This document shows, piece after piece, positions 38,448-45,966 of a stretch of 64,000 nucleotides of DNA; position 1 is the stretch's first letter, and every line of letters begins with the position of its first letter. The stretch lies in assembly GCF_021026335.1 (NCBI RefSeq), contig NZ_JAJNCY010000004.1, forward strand, positions 186,001 to 250,000. Direction: 5' to 3'. Under the pieces are notes generated by a model that was given only the letters and a program-made list of their open reading frames with translations, ran no database searches and was not told the DNA's origin. Source of the DNA: Rhizobium sp. C1 (GTDB lineage: Bacteria; Pseudomonadota; Alphaproteobacteria; Rhizobiales; Rhizobiaceae). Position numbers and translations under genes: made by a program.

Positions 38448-38534
38448 TCGACCGGCAACGGCTCGACCGACAGGCCCGCGACCCCGGGAAGGTCGCGGGA
38501 TATAACAAAATCCATAAGCTTCCGGAGGACTATC

Positions 38535-39260
38535 ATGAGCAGAGTCGCACTCGTCACAGGGGGCTCGCGCGGCATTGGCGCGGCCATTTCCATCGCTCTC
38601 AAGAATGCAGGCTACAAGGTTGCCGCCACTTACGCCGGCAATGACGAAGCCGCCGCCGATTTCACCAAGGTGACCGGCATCCACACCTTCAAATGGGACG
38701 TTTCGGACTACGAAGCCTGCGGCCATGGCATTGCCAAGGTGGAAGCCGAGCTTGGCCCGATCGACATCCTCGTCAACAATGCCGGCATCACCCGCGACGC
38801 CATGTTCCACAAGATGACGCCGCAGCAGTGGAAGGAGGTCATCGACACCAACCTCACCGGCCTGTTCAACATGACCCATCAGGTCTGGGGCGGCATGCGC
38901 GACCGTTCCTTCGGCCGCATCGTCAACATTTCCTCGATCAACGGCCAGAAGGGCCAGGCGGGCCAGACGAACTATTCCGCCGCCAAGGCCGGCGACATCG
39001 GCTTCACCAAGGCGCTCGCCCAGGAAGGCGCGATGAAGAACATCACCGTCAACGCCATCTGCCCCGGCTATATCGGCACGGAAATGGTGCGCGCGGTGCC
39101 GGAGAAGGTGCTCAACGAGCGCATCATCCCGCAGATCCCGGTTGGCCGCCTCGGCGAACCGGAAGAAATCGCCCGCTGCGTGGTCTTCCTCGTCAACGAC
39201 GACGCCGGCTTCATCACCGGCTCGACGATCACGGCCAATGGCGGGCAATATTTCGCCTGA
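38535..39260 (+). CDS. phaB: Acetoacetyl-CoA reductase
   Basis: PhaB reduces acetoacetyl-CoA to (R)-3-hydroxybutyryl-CoA with NADPH. It is a 241-residue short-chain dehydrogenase with the nucleotide motif GGSRGIGAAI, NNAG, the catalytic Ser in NISSING and YSAAK. The strong ribosome binding site CCGGAGGACTATC precedes the ATG. The PHB synthase phaC is not in the window. Confidence 0.96.
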   Translation: MSRVALVTGGSRGIGAAISIALKNAGYKVAATYAGNDEAAADFTKVTGIHTFKWDVSDYEACGHGIAKVEAELGPIDILVNNAGITRDAMFHKMTPQQWKEVIDTNLTGLFNMTHQVWGGMRDRSFGRIVNISSINGQKGQAGQTNYSAAKAGDIGFTKALAQEGAMKNITVNAICPGYIGTEMVRAVPEKVLNERIIPQIPVGRLGEPEEIARCVVFLVNDDAGFITGSTITANGGQYFA

Positions 39261-39335
39261 TTGATGAGGCTGTGCCGGCCGTGCCCTGGGGCACGGCCGG
39301 CACGACAACAGGAAGCCGTTTCTCGGCTGCGCCGC

Positions 39336-39460
39336 CCCCTCATCCGCCTGCCGGCACCTTCTCCCCGATGGGGAGAAGAGGCAAGAGCCGCAGCGTGCAA
39401 GGACCGCCTCGCCCCTTCGGGGAGAGGTCCGCCGAGCAAAGCGGAGGCGGGGTGAGGGGG
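39336..39460. repeat. Rhizobial composite repeat, copy 2
   Basis: Module two (CCCCTCATCCGCCTGCC...CTTCTCCCCGATGGGGAGAAGA) is followed by module one (CGCCCCTTCGGGGAGAGGTCC...GGCGGGGTGAGGGG). The order is reversed compared with 29166-29294. It lies between the convergent phaB and thioesterase genes. Confidence 0.8.
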
Positions 39461-39555
39461 GAGCCGCAGGAAACAAGTTCACATGTTGTCGATTGATGCG
39501 TCGCCGGAGGCGGCGTTCAACGCCCAGTGGCCAATAGGCGACAGCGCATGAAGCC

Positions 39556-39972
39556 TCACGCGTCAGCCAGATAGGCCTTCGCTCCCTCGACCATCTCCGG
39601 CGGCAGCGGCGTCGATTTGCGCGCCACGAGATCGAACAGAATGGTCACGGCGGTGATTTCCGCCGACAGCGTACCCTTCTCCGAATTGTACATGGCATGA
39701 TGCGTCGTCAACGACGTGCGCCCCACCTTCAGGAACCGGCTGCGGATTTCGAACAGGCTGCCCACCGGCAACTCGTCGATAAAGTCGATCTCGTAGCGCC
39801 TGTCCGCCCAGCCGCAGTTCCGCTCTTTCAGCCAGGACGGCTTGTAGCCGATCGCGGCCACCAGATGCCAGCCGGCCTGATCGAACGCGCCGATATAATG
39901 CTGCACGTTCATATGCCCCATGACATCGCATTGCACCGGATAGACGACGCCACGATAGGTGACGAGTTCCAT
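39556..39972 (-). CDS. Acyl-CoA thioesterase (hot-dog fold, 4HBT type)
   Basis: A 138-residue 4-hydroxybenzoyl-CoA-thioesterase-like enzyme that hydrolyses acyl-CoA. The active-site region CDVMGHMNVQHYIGAFDQA carries the catalytic-type Asp with the following GHMN. The start MELVTYRGVVYP at 39972 has GGGGAGG five bases upstream, an almost perfect ribosome binding site, so the longer frame to 40200 is rejected. The acyl substrate is unknown; the PHB genes next door are convergent and not necessarily related. Confidence 0.9.
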   Translation of the reverse strand: MELVTYRGVVYPVQCDVMGHMNVQHYIGAFDQAGWHLVAAIGYKPSWLKERNCGWADRRYEIDFIDELPVGSLFEIRSRFLKVGRTSLTTHHAMYNSEKGTLSAEITAVTILFDLVARKSTPLPPEMVEGAKAYLADA

Positions 39973-40208
39973 GCTGACCTCCCCTGAACTCACCTGATTC
40001 TCATTGCTCCAAGCAGAAATCAGAACCCTCGCACCCGCAAGCGCAAAGGTTAACAAAAGCGCGGTCAAGAGGCTTTGCGCGGACTCAAATCTATGGTTAA
40101 CAAATTGTTTTTCCACCACATATTGCGGTGAACAAACCAAGAAGACGGCAAGGTCGGTGATTCGTCGGTGATTCGTTCCCGCTTTGGTTCGGAGCTCCAA
40201 AAGTTAAC

Positions 40209-40224
40209 GTGAGAGATAACTTAC
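40209..40224. promoter_or_regulatory. Palindrome GTGAGAGATAACTTAC
   Basis: Differs at one base from the sequence at 37082-37097 upstream of phaA. Shared use by one regulator is possible but unproven. Confidence 0.3.
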
Positions 40225-40446
40225 CGAAAGGTGAAGGCCCCCCGGCAAATCGTTAACGCGACACGGTCGCGTCGCGGAAAACAGAACGCCTCCGAATCGT
40301 TTCTATGTCCGAAGCTCGAGCCGAACCACCACATCTTGTGGAGAACGCAACGGGAACAAGAACACATCTCTGATTCGTCGATGATTCGTTCCGGCTTTGG
40401 TCGAGGTGTTAACGCCAGTGCTGAAATCGTGCGGAATTGGCCCAAA

Positions 40447-40462
40447 TTAACAGTCTGTTAAC
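40447..40462. promoter_or_regulatory. Full CtrA consensus TTAA-N7-TTAAC
   Basis: TTAACAGTCTGTTAAC matches the published CtrA box TTAA-N7-TTAAC exactly, and continues as TTAACCAT (40458-40465), the half-site form. It lies inside the GANTC-rich region. Confidence 0.5.
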
Positions 40463-40790
40463 CATAATTTCCAAATCGTCTTGCCAGGCCTTTTCGTCGA
40501 TTCTCAGGCCCGGCTTAGAGTCGAATCCGGATTCGCCGTGACGATTCACGATCTGGATGGGAATCGGCGAATCTCTCTACATCTGGTATGGAACATAAAA
40601 GGAACGCGCACAAGTCATCGATTCGTCTCCGATTCGTTCCCAAGCTGTTCCGAGGCTTGCGGAACGCCGCCTGAGACGCCATCTGCAGGCCAGCCGCAAT
40701 CGCCTTCGCCCTTGCACTTCAGCGCCCAAGCGGGCATGTCTCTCAGCACGAGAGTGAAGCAAGGCCGGCCAAGCCGGGAACAAGAACGAC

Positions 40791-43700
40791 GTGACCATCC
40801 AGCCCATGATCCTGAGCGGCCGCGGCGTGACCGCGGTGCTTGGACCGACCAATACCGGGAAAACCCATTTCGCCATCGAGCGCATGGTTGCGCACGGCTC
40901 CGGCGTTATCGGCCTGCCGCTGCGCCTTCTGGCGCGCGAGGTCTATACCCGTGTTGCCGAGCGCGTCGGGGTTGCCAATGTCGCCCTCGTCACCGGCGAA
41001 GAGAAGATCTCGCCACCCGGCGCGCGCTTCACCGTCTGCACGGTCGAGGCCATGCCGCGCGAGACGAAGGCGGCCTTTGCGGCGATCGACGAAGTTCAGC
41101 TCGCCGGCGATCTCGAGCGTGGCCATATCTTTACCGACCGGATTCTGCATCTGCGCGGCCGCGAGGAAACGTTGTTTCTCGGTGCCGCGACCATGGCCCC
41201 GATCCTCAGCCACCTCCTGCCCGGCATCACCATTGTCGAGCGCCCGCGCCTGTCGCAGCTTCTCTATGCCGGACAAAAGAAGATCACGCGTCTCCCCGCC
41301 CGCTCGGCCATCGTCGCCTTCTCGGCGGAAGAGGTCTATGCGATTGCCGAGCTCATCCGCCGCCAGCGCGGCGGTGCGGCTGTCGTGCTCGGCGCACTGA
41401 GCCCCCGCACCCGCAACGCCCAGGTCGGCCTCTACCAGTCCGGCGATGTCGATTTTCTCGTCGCCACCGACGCGATCGGCATGGGCCTGAACCTCGATGT
41501 AGGCCATGTCGCCTTCGCGCAGGACCGCAAGTTCGACGGCTATCAGTATCGCAATCTCAATCCTGGCGAGATCGGCCAGATCGCCGGCCGCGCCGGCCGC
41601 CATCTCAATGACGGCACGTTTGGCGTCACCGGCCAGGTCGCGCCGTTTGACGACGAACTGGTGGAACGGATCGAGGCGCATGTCTTCGACCCGGTGAAGG
41701 TTCTGCAATGGCGTTCCAAGGCCGTCGATTACACCTCGATCCGCGCGTTGCAGGAGAGTCTGAATGCTGCGCCTGCCATCAGCGGCCTGACCCGTGCGCT
41801 TCCAGCCGTGGACCTCCAGGCGCTCGACTTCCTCGCCGCCCTTCCAGAAATCCGCGATCTCGCCGACCGGCCTGCGCGCGTCGAAACGCTGTGGGAGGCC
41901 TGCGCGCTTCCCGATTACCGCCGCATTGCCCCCGCGCAGCATGCCGACATCATTTCGACGATTTATTCCGATCTGGTCCGCCGCGGTCATGTCAACGAGG
42001 ACTACATGGCCGAACAGGTCCGCCGCGCGGACCGCACGGACGGGGAAATCGACAGTTTATCGGCGCGCATTGCGCAAATCAGAACTTGGACCTATGTGTC
42101 GAACCGTCCGGGATGGCTTGCCGATCCGACACACTGGCAAGAAAAGACGCGCGAAATCGAGGATAGGTTATCCGACGCGCTGCATGAGAGGTTGACGAAA
42201 CGCTTTGTTGATCGCAGGACATCTGTGCTCATGAAGCGCTTGAGAGAGAATGCGATGCTGGAAGCAGAAATCAGTGTAAACGGTGACGTCTTCGTTGAAG
42301 GCCACCACGTCGGACAGTTGGCCGGTTTCCGGTTCACACTGGCAAATGCGGCGGAAGGCCAGGAAGCCAAGGCGATGCTGTCGGCAGCGCAGAAGGCGCT
42401 CGCGCTGGAATTCGAAGCGCGCGCCGCACGTCTCCACGCCGCCGGCAATGGCGATCTGGCGCTGACCTCGGAAGGCGTCGTGCGCTGGCTGGGCGATCCC
42501 GTCGCGCGCCTGACCTCGACCGATCACATCCTGCATCCCCGCGTGATCCTGCTTGCTGACGAGCAGCTGACCGGTCCGGCACGTGATCACGTCGCCGCCC
42601 GCATCGAGCGCTTCGTCAATCATCATATCGCAACGGTGCTGAAGCCGCTGGATGATCTGTCCCGCGCCGAAGACCTCGAAGGTCTGGCCAAGGGCCTGGC
42701 CTTTCAGCTCGTTGAAAATCTCGGCGTTCTCTTCCGCCGTGACGTCGCCGAAGAGGTGAAGTCGCTGAGCCAGGAACATCGCGCGGCGCTGCGCAAGCTC
42801 GGTGTCCGCTTTGGCGCCTACCACGTCTTCATGCCGGCACTCCTGAAGCCGGCCCCGGCCGAACTCATCACGCTTCTCTGGGCGCTGAAGAACGACTCCA
42901 TGGACAAGCAGGGTTACGGCGACCTGATCCCGGTGCTGGCCGCTGGCCGCACCTCGGTCGTCACCGACCAGAACATCGATCGCAATTTCTACCGTCTCGC
43001 CGGCTTCCGCTTCCTTGGCAAGCGCGCCGTCCGCATCGACATTCTGGAACGCCTTGCCGACCTGATCCGTCCGCTTCTGCAGTGGAAGCCGGAGACGGGC
43101 AAGCGCCCCGACGGGGCCTATGATGGCCGCCGCTTTGTGACGACACCGGCGATGCTCTCCATTCTGGGCGCCACGCTGGACGACATGGAAGAGATCCTCA
43201 AGGGTCTCGGCTACCGCGCCGACAGCGTGACGGCAGAAGAAGCCGCAAGTTTCCTCGCGGCACAGGACGCCAAGGCCGCTCCGGCAGAGGGTGCGGCAGC
43301 GCCCGCAGCCGCGGAAGCATCGGCCGAAGACGACACTGCCGACAGCGATGCCGGTCAGGAGCAGGAAGAGCAGCCCGCAGAGGCTGCCGCTCACGCAGAA
43401 GCCGCACCGGTAGAGGCCGCCGCTGCCGAAGCCACTCCGGCAGACGCCGCAGCCGCTGGCGAAGCTTCCGCCGAGGAAACCGCGCCCAAGCCGGTTCTGC
43501 TGTGGCGTCCGGGTGGCCGTCATGAGCGCGAGCCGCGTCAGAACGCCGGTCCCCGCCGCGACAACCGTGGTCCCAGAGACCAGAACCGCGACCAGAACCG
43601 TGGCGAAAATCGCGGTGAAGGCAGAGGCGAAGGCCGGGGCGACCGCAACCAGGGTGCAAACCGTGGTGGCAACCGCGATCGCGCCCAAGGCGAAAGAAAT

Positions 43701-43934
43701 CAGGGCGATCGTGCCCAGGGCGACCGCAAGGAACAGCGCTTCGGCGGTAAGCCCGGTGGCAAGCCGCATCGCGACCGCGACGAGAACCGTCACGGCGGTG
43801 GTGGCAAGCCCCAGCATGATCGCAATGACCGCAACAAGGTCATGAGCGCCGCTCCGCCGCGCAAGGAAAAGCCGATCGATCCGGATTCGCCCTTCGCCAA
43901 GCTCGCGATCCTCAAGGACCAGATGAAGAAGTAA
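40791..43934 (+). CDS. Suv3-like superfamily 2 helicase with disordered charged tail
   Basis: The 1047-residue protein has the helicase core in the first 300 residues: Walker A GPTNTGKTH, motif II DEVQ (as DEIQ in mitochondrial Suv3), VATDAIGMGLNLDVGHVAF and QIAGRAGR. A long middle region follows, then an Ala/Glu-rich segment (about 820-900) and an Arg/Gly/Asn/Asp-rich tail (about 905-1015) of RGG-like repeats, probably disordered and RNA-binding. Suv3 unwinds RNA in degradation complexes. The start is a GTG at 40791; an ATG at 40806 is also possible. The order helicase-S4-fdxA-carD is conserved in Rhizobiales. Confidence 0.9.
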   Translation: MTIQPMILSGRGVTAVLGPTNTGKTHFAIERMVAHGSGVIGLPLRLLAREVYTRVAERVGVANVALVTGEEKISPPGARFTVCTVEAMPRETKAAFAAIDEVQLAGDLERGHIFTDRILHLRGREETLFLGAATMAPILSHLLPGITIVERPRLSQLLYAGQKKITRLPARSAIVAFSAEEVYAIAELIRRQRGGAAVVLGALSPRTRNAQVGLYQSGDVDFLVATDAIGMGLNLDVGHVAFAQDRKFDGYQYRNLNPGEIGQIAGRAGRHLNDGTFGVTGQVAPFDDELVERIEAHVFDPVKVLQWRSKAVDYTSIRALQESLNAAPAISGLTRALPAVDLQALDFLAALPEIRDLADRPARVETLWEACALPDYRRIAPAQHADIISTIYSDLVRRGHVNEDYMAEQVRRADRTDGEIDSLSARIAQIRTWTYVSNRPGWLADPTHWQEKTREIEDRLSDALHERLTKRFVDRRTSVLMKRLRENAMLEAEISVNGDVFVEGHHVGQLAGFRFTLANAAEGQEAKAMLSAAQKALALEFEARAARLHAAGNGDLALTSEGVVRWLGDPVARLTSTDHILHPRVILLADEQLTGPARDHVAARIERFVNHHIATVLKPLDDLSRAEDLEGLAKGLAFQLVENLGVLFRRDVAEEVKSLSQEHRAALRKLGVRFGAYHVFMPALLKPAPAELITLLWALKNDSMDKQGYGDLIPVLAAGRTSVVTDQNIDRNFYRLAGFRFLGKRAVRIDILERLADLIRPLLQWKPETGKRPDGAYDGRRFVTTPAMLSILGATLDDMEEILKGLGYRADSVTAEEAASFLAAQDAKAAPAEGAAAPAAAEASAEDDTADSDAGQEQEEQPAEAAAHAEAAPVEAAAAEATPADAAAAGEASAEETAPKPVLLWRPGGRHEREPRQNAGPRRDNRGPRDQNRDQNRGENRGEGRGEGRGDRNQGANRGGNRDRAQGERNQGDRAQGDRKEQRFGGKPGGKPHRDRDENRHGGGGKPQHDRNDRNKVMSAAPPRKEKPIDPDSPFAKLAILKDQMKK

Positions 43935-43935
43935 C

Positions 43936-43980
43936 GCATGTCGCGCAAAAGTGTGCAGCGGTTTTGCGATAACGACATGC
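43936..43980. repeat. Palindromic repeat (GCATGTCG type)
   Basis: Arms GCATGTCG and CGACATGC enclose GCAAAAGTGTGCAGCGGTTTTGCG, the core also seen in the GCAATTCC repeats at 62478-62533. It starts directly after the helicase stop codon. Confidence 0.7.
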
Positions 43981-44009
43981 CTCAAACAGGAATGTAAGGC
44001 GAAGCCGTG

Positions 44010-44420
44010 ATGTCGGAGAGCCAGCCACTCGTTGCCGCGCGCCAGCGCATCGACAAGTGGCTATTCTTCGCGCGTGTCGCCAAATCGCGCTCGCTCGCCC
44101 AGACGCTCGTCTCCGGTGGCAAGGTCACCGTCAACGGCCAGCGCATTGCCCAGCCCTCCGTCCAGGTCAAGCCGGGCGACATGGTTGCCGTGACGCTGGA
44201 ACGGCGCGACGTCGTGCTGAAGGTGGTTGCTGGTGGAGATCGCCGGGGACCTTATGAAGAGGCGAAACTTCTCTATGAAGACCTCTCGCCACCCCCGCCG
44301 CCGAGAGACGCGATAACCCCATTCGAACAGGCCCAGCGCGCCGTGGGTGCGGGGCGCCCTGAAAAGAAGGACCGCCGCGCCATCGACCGGCTGAAGCGCG
44401 GGCTTGTCGACACCGACTGA
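44010..44420 (+). CDS. S4-domain RNA-binding protein (HslR/Hsp15-like)
   Basis: The 136-residue product has one S4 domain (RQRIDKWLFFARVAKSR through GGKVTVNGQRI), as in Hsp15, which rescues 50S subunits carrying nascent chains. The C-terminal part is basic with a Pro run (SPPPPPRDA). GTG 44007 and ATG 44010 are adjacent candidate starts with AAGG upstream. It lies 75 bases after the helicase gene and probably shares its transcript. Confidence 0.9.
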   Translation: MSESQPLVAARQRIDKWLFFARVAKSRSLAQTLVSGGKVTVNGQRIAQPSVQVKPGDMVAVTLERRDVVLKVVAGGDRRGPYEEAKLLYEDLSPPPPPRDAITPFEQAQRAVGAGRPEKKDRRAIDRLKRGLVDTD

Positions 44421-44559
44421 CGATTGGAAATTCATGCTCGCAATTGCGGCAATTTCGGCGGGTTTTGCGCTTGCAATGGCATTTTAAAGCCGTTACCTGA
44501 CGTCTCGAAACAGATGGCGTCGATTCATTTGAAATCCGCCGGTTGAACTGGAGTGCCGC

Positions 44560-44898
44560 ATGACCTATGTCGTGACTGACAATTGCGTTCGCTGCAAATA
44601 CACGGATTGCGTCGAAGTATGCCCGGTGGATTGCTTCTATGAAGGCGAGAACTTCCTCGTCATCCACCCGGACGAATGCATCGATTGCGGCGTCTGCGAA
44701 CCGGAATGTCCTGCAGAGGCCATCAAGCCCGACACGGAGCCGGGCATGGAAAAGTGGCTGAAGGTGAACACGGAATTCGCCTCGATCTGGCCCAACATCA
44801 CGGTCAAGCGCGACCCGATGCCGGAAGCCGAAAAATATGACGGCGAAGAAGGCAAGTTCGAGAAGTACTTCTCGGCCGAACCCGGCCAGGGCAACTGA
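44560..44898 (+). CDS. fdxA: Seven-iron ferredoxin FdxA
   Basis: A 112-residue ferredoxin with one 3Fe-4S and one 4Fe-4S cluster: cysteines in [19 protein letters not shown] and [18 protein letters not shown], followed by the extended C-terminal tail typical of FdxA. It carries electrons in the cytoplasm; its partner is unknown. The gene stands between the helicase/S4 pair and carD, a conserved rhizobial order. Confidence 0.97.
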   Translation: MTYVVTDNCVRCKYTDCVEVCPVDCFYEGENFLVIHPDECIDCGVCEPECPAEAIKPDTEPGMEKWLKVNTEFASIWPNITVKRDPMPEAEKYDGEEGKFEKYFSAEPGQGN

Positions 44899-45290
44899 GC
44901 CCGCACAAGGGTCCCGTACGGGCACGAGAGCATGGCAAATCACGGCGGGCGCTGCCTCATGAGGGGCGGCTGCCCCGAACTGCTTTCGGTTGCCATATCA
45001 AATCGTTGATTTCCTCAGTTTTTTGTGATAGGGTACTAAGACTGACCCAAACGCGTGAACTTGCACGCGCCAACCACCACGAAAGCAACTGATCCTGAAA
45101 ACGCGATCAAACATCTGAAAAGCAACCGTCGCGTTGCTCAAAGGTTTTTTTGCGTTGAGGGAGATTGTTTTTGCGCCCGGCTGATGGGCCAGCCAGTGCC
45201 AACGACGGCCTTGCCGTCTACCCGGGCCGAACTGACCCGGCCTTGGGCTTTCGACAAAGCCCGGGGGAAAACAGGGAGTTTTTTTGACGC
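44899..45290. other. fdxA-carD intergenic region with likely carD promoter and leader
   Basis: No gene. TTGATT (45006-45011) and TAGGGT (45029-45034) with a 17-base spacer make a weak sigma70-like promoter, implying a carD leader of about 250 bases. The leader has several hairpins, such as GGCTGATGGGCCAGCC, ACGGCCTTGCCGT and GGGCTTTCGACAAAGCCC, ending just before the carD start. Whether they regulate carD is unknown. Confidence 0.4.
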
Positions 45291-45869
45291 ATGACGACCC
45301 AGCAGAAAAAACCGGCAGCAATCCGACACGGCTTCAAGACGGGCGAGTCCATCGTGTACCCCGCTCATGGCGTCGGTCAGATTGTGACTATTGAAGAGCA
45401 GGAAGTGGCGGGCATGAAGCTCGAACTTTTTGTCATCGATTTCGAGAAAGACAAGATGCGGCTGAAGGTTCCGGTCGCCAAGGCCGTCAGCATCGGCATG
45501 CGCAAGCTTTCCGAGAACGACAGTGTCGAAAAGGCTCTGAAGGTTGTTCAGGGCAAGGCGCGCGTAAAGCGTACCATGTGGTCGCGCCGCGCGCAGGAAT
45601 ATGATGCCAAGATCAATTCCGGTGACCTGATCGCGATTGCCGAAGTCGTGCGCGACCTGTACCGCGCTGAAAACCAGCCGGAACAGTCCTATTCAGAGCG
45701 TCAGCTGTATGAAGCGGCCCTCGACCGCATGGCGCGCGAAATCGCTGCCGTGAACCGCACGTCCGAAACGGAAGCCGTGCGTCTCGTCGAGACCAACCTC
45801 AACAAGGGTCCGAAGCGTGGCAAGGCCATCGAAGAGGACGACGCGCAGGAGGAAGAAGAAGCCGCATAA
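45291..45869 (+). CDS. CarD family transcription factor
   Basis: CarD/CdnL proteins bind the RNA polymerase beta subunit and stabilise open promoter complexes. The 192-residue protein has the N-terminal RNAP-interaction domain (FKTGESIVYPAHGVGQIVTI) with the following beta strands, a helical C-terminal domain (RSVKRTMW-like segment RVKRTMWSRRAQEYDAKINS) and an acidic tail. In alphaproteobacteria this is an important growth and rRNA regulator. It ends in a strong terminator at 45899. Confidence 0.94.
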   Translation: MTTQQKKPAAIRHGFKTGESIVYPAHGVGQIVTIEEQEVAGMKLELFVIDFEKDKMRLKVPVAKAVSIGMRKLSENDSVEKALKVVQGKARVKRTMWSRRAQEYDAKINSGDLIAIAEVVRDLYRAENQPEQSYSERQLYEAALDRMAREIAAVNRTSETEAVRLVETNLNKGPKRGKAIEEDDAQEEEEAA

Positions 45870-45898
45870 TCTGCGAAGCTTCTCTTTGGAAAGCTCAA

Positions 45899-45925
45899 AG
45901 CCCCGGTCGAAAGGCCGGGGTTTTT
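45899..45925 (+). terminator. Intrinsic terminator of carD
   Basis: CCCCGG (45901-45906) and CCGGGG (45915-45920) form a stem with an eight-base loop, followed by TTTTT, 30 bases after the carD stop. Confidence 0.92.
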
Positions 45926-45966
45926 GTTTGCCGTGAAGGCAGTAGCGTCCGCGGCAGAACCGCTGC

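Larger units (their letters stand above)
40159..40640. repeat. Three dispersed copies of GATTCGTC-N3-GATTCGTTCC
   Basis: Copies at 40159-40179, 40372-40392 and 40620-40640. The two GATTC elements in each copy are exactly 11 bases apart (one helical turn). Similarity continues 3' of each copy (gCTTTGG or AGCTGTTCCG, then GAG/AGG). Confidence 0.8.
39973..40790. other. 818-base divergent intergenic region rich in GANTC and GTTAAC sites
   Basis: No supported gene. I count 16 GANTC sequences between 39996 and 40635 (39996, 40082, 40159, 40170, 40294, 40372, 40383, 40499, 40518, 40523, 40530, 40543, 40561, 40569, 40620, 40631) and six GTTAAC palindromes (40049, 40096, 40203, 40252, 40408, 40457). 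GANTC is the target of the cell-cycle methylase CcrM. The divergent genes are a thioesterase and a Suv3-like helicase, so at least two promoters must lie here. Confidence 0.7.

Noticed and set aside
39996-40635. Chromosomal replication origin
   Set aside because: GANTC and CtrA sites fit, but I found no DnaA boxes, no AT-rich unwinding element and no hemE, parAB or repABC neighbours.
40481-41611. Plus-strand frame beginning in the GANTC-rich region and running into the helicase gene
   Set aside because: Overlaps the helicase core out of frame; the product is Arg/Pro/Ala-rich with no motif.
42168-43985. Minus-strand frame of about 605 codons opposite the helicase
   Set aside because: Antisense of the helicase and its repetitive tail; low-complexity Ala/Val/Gly product.
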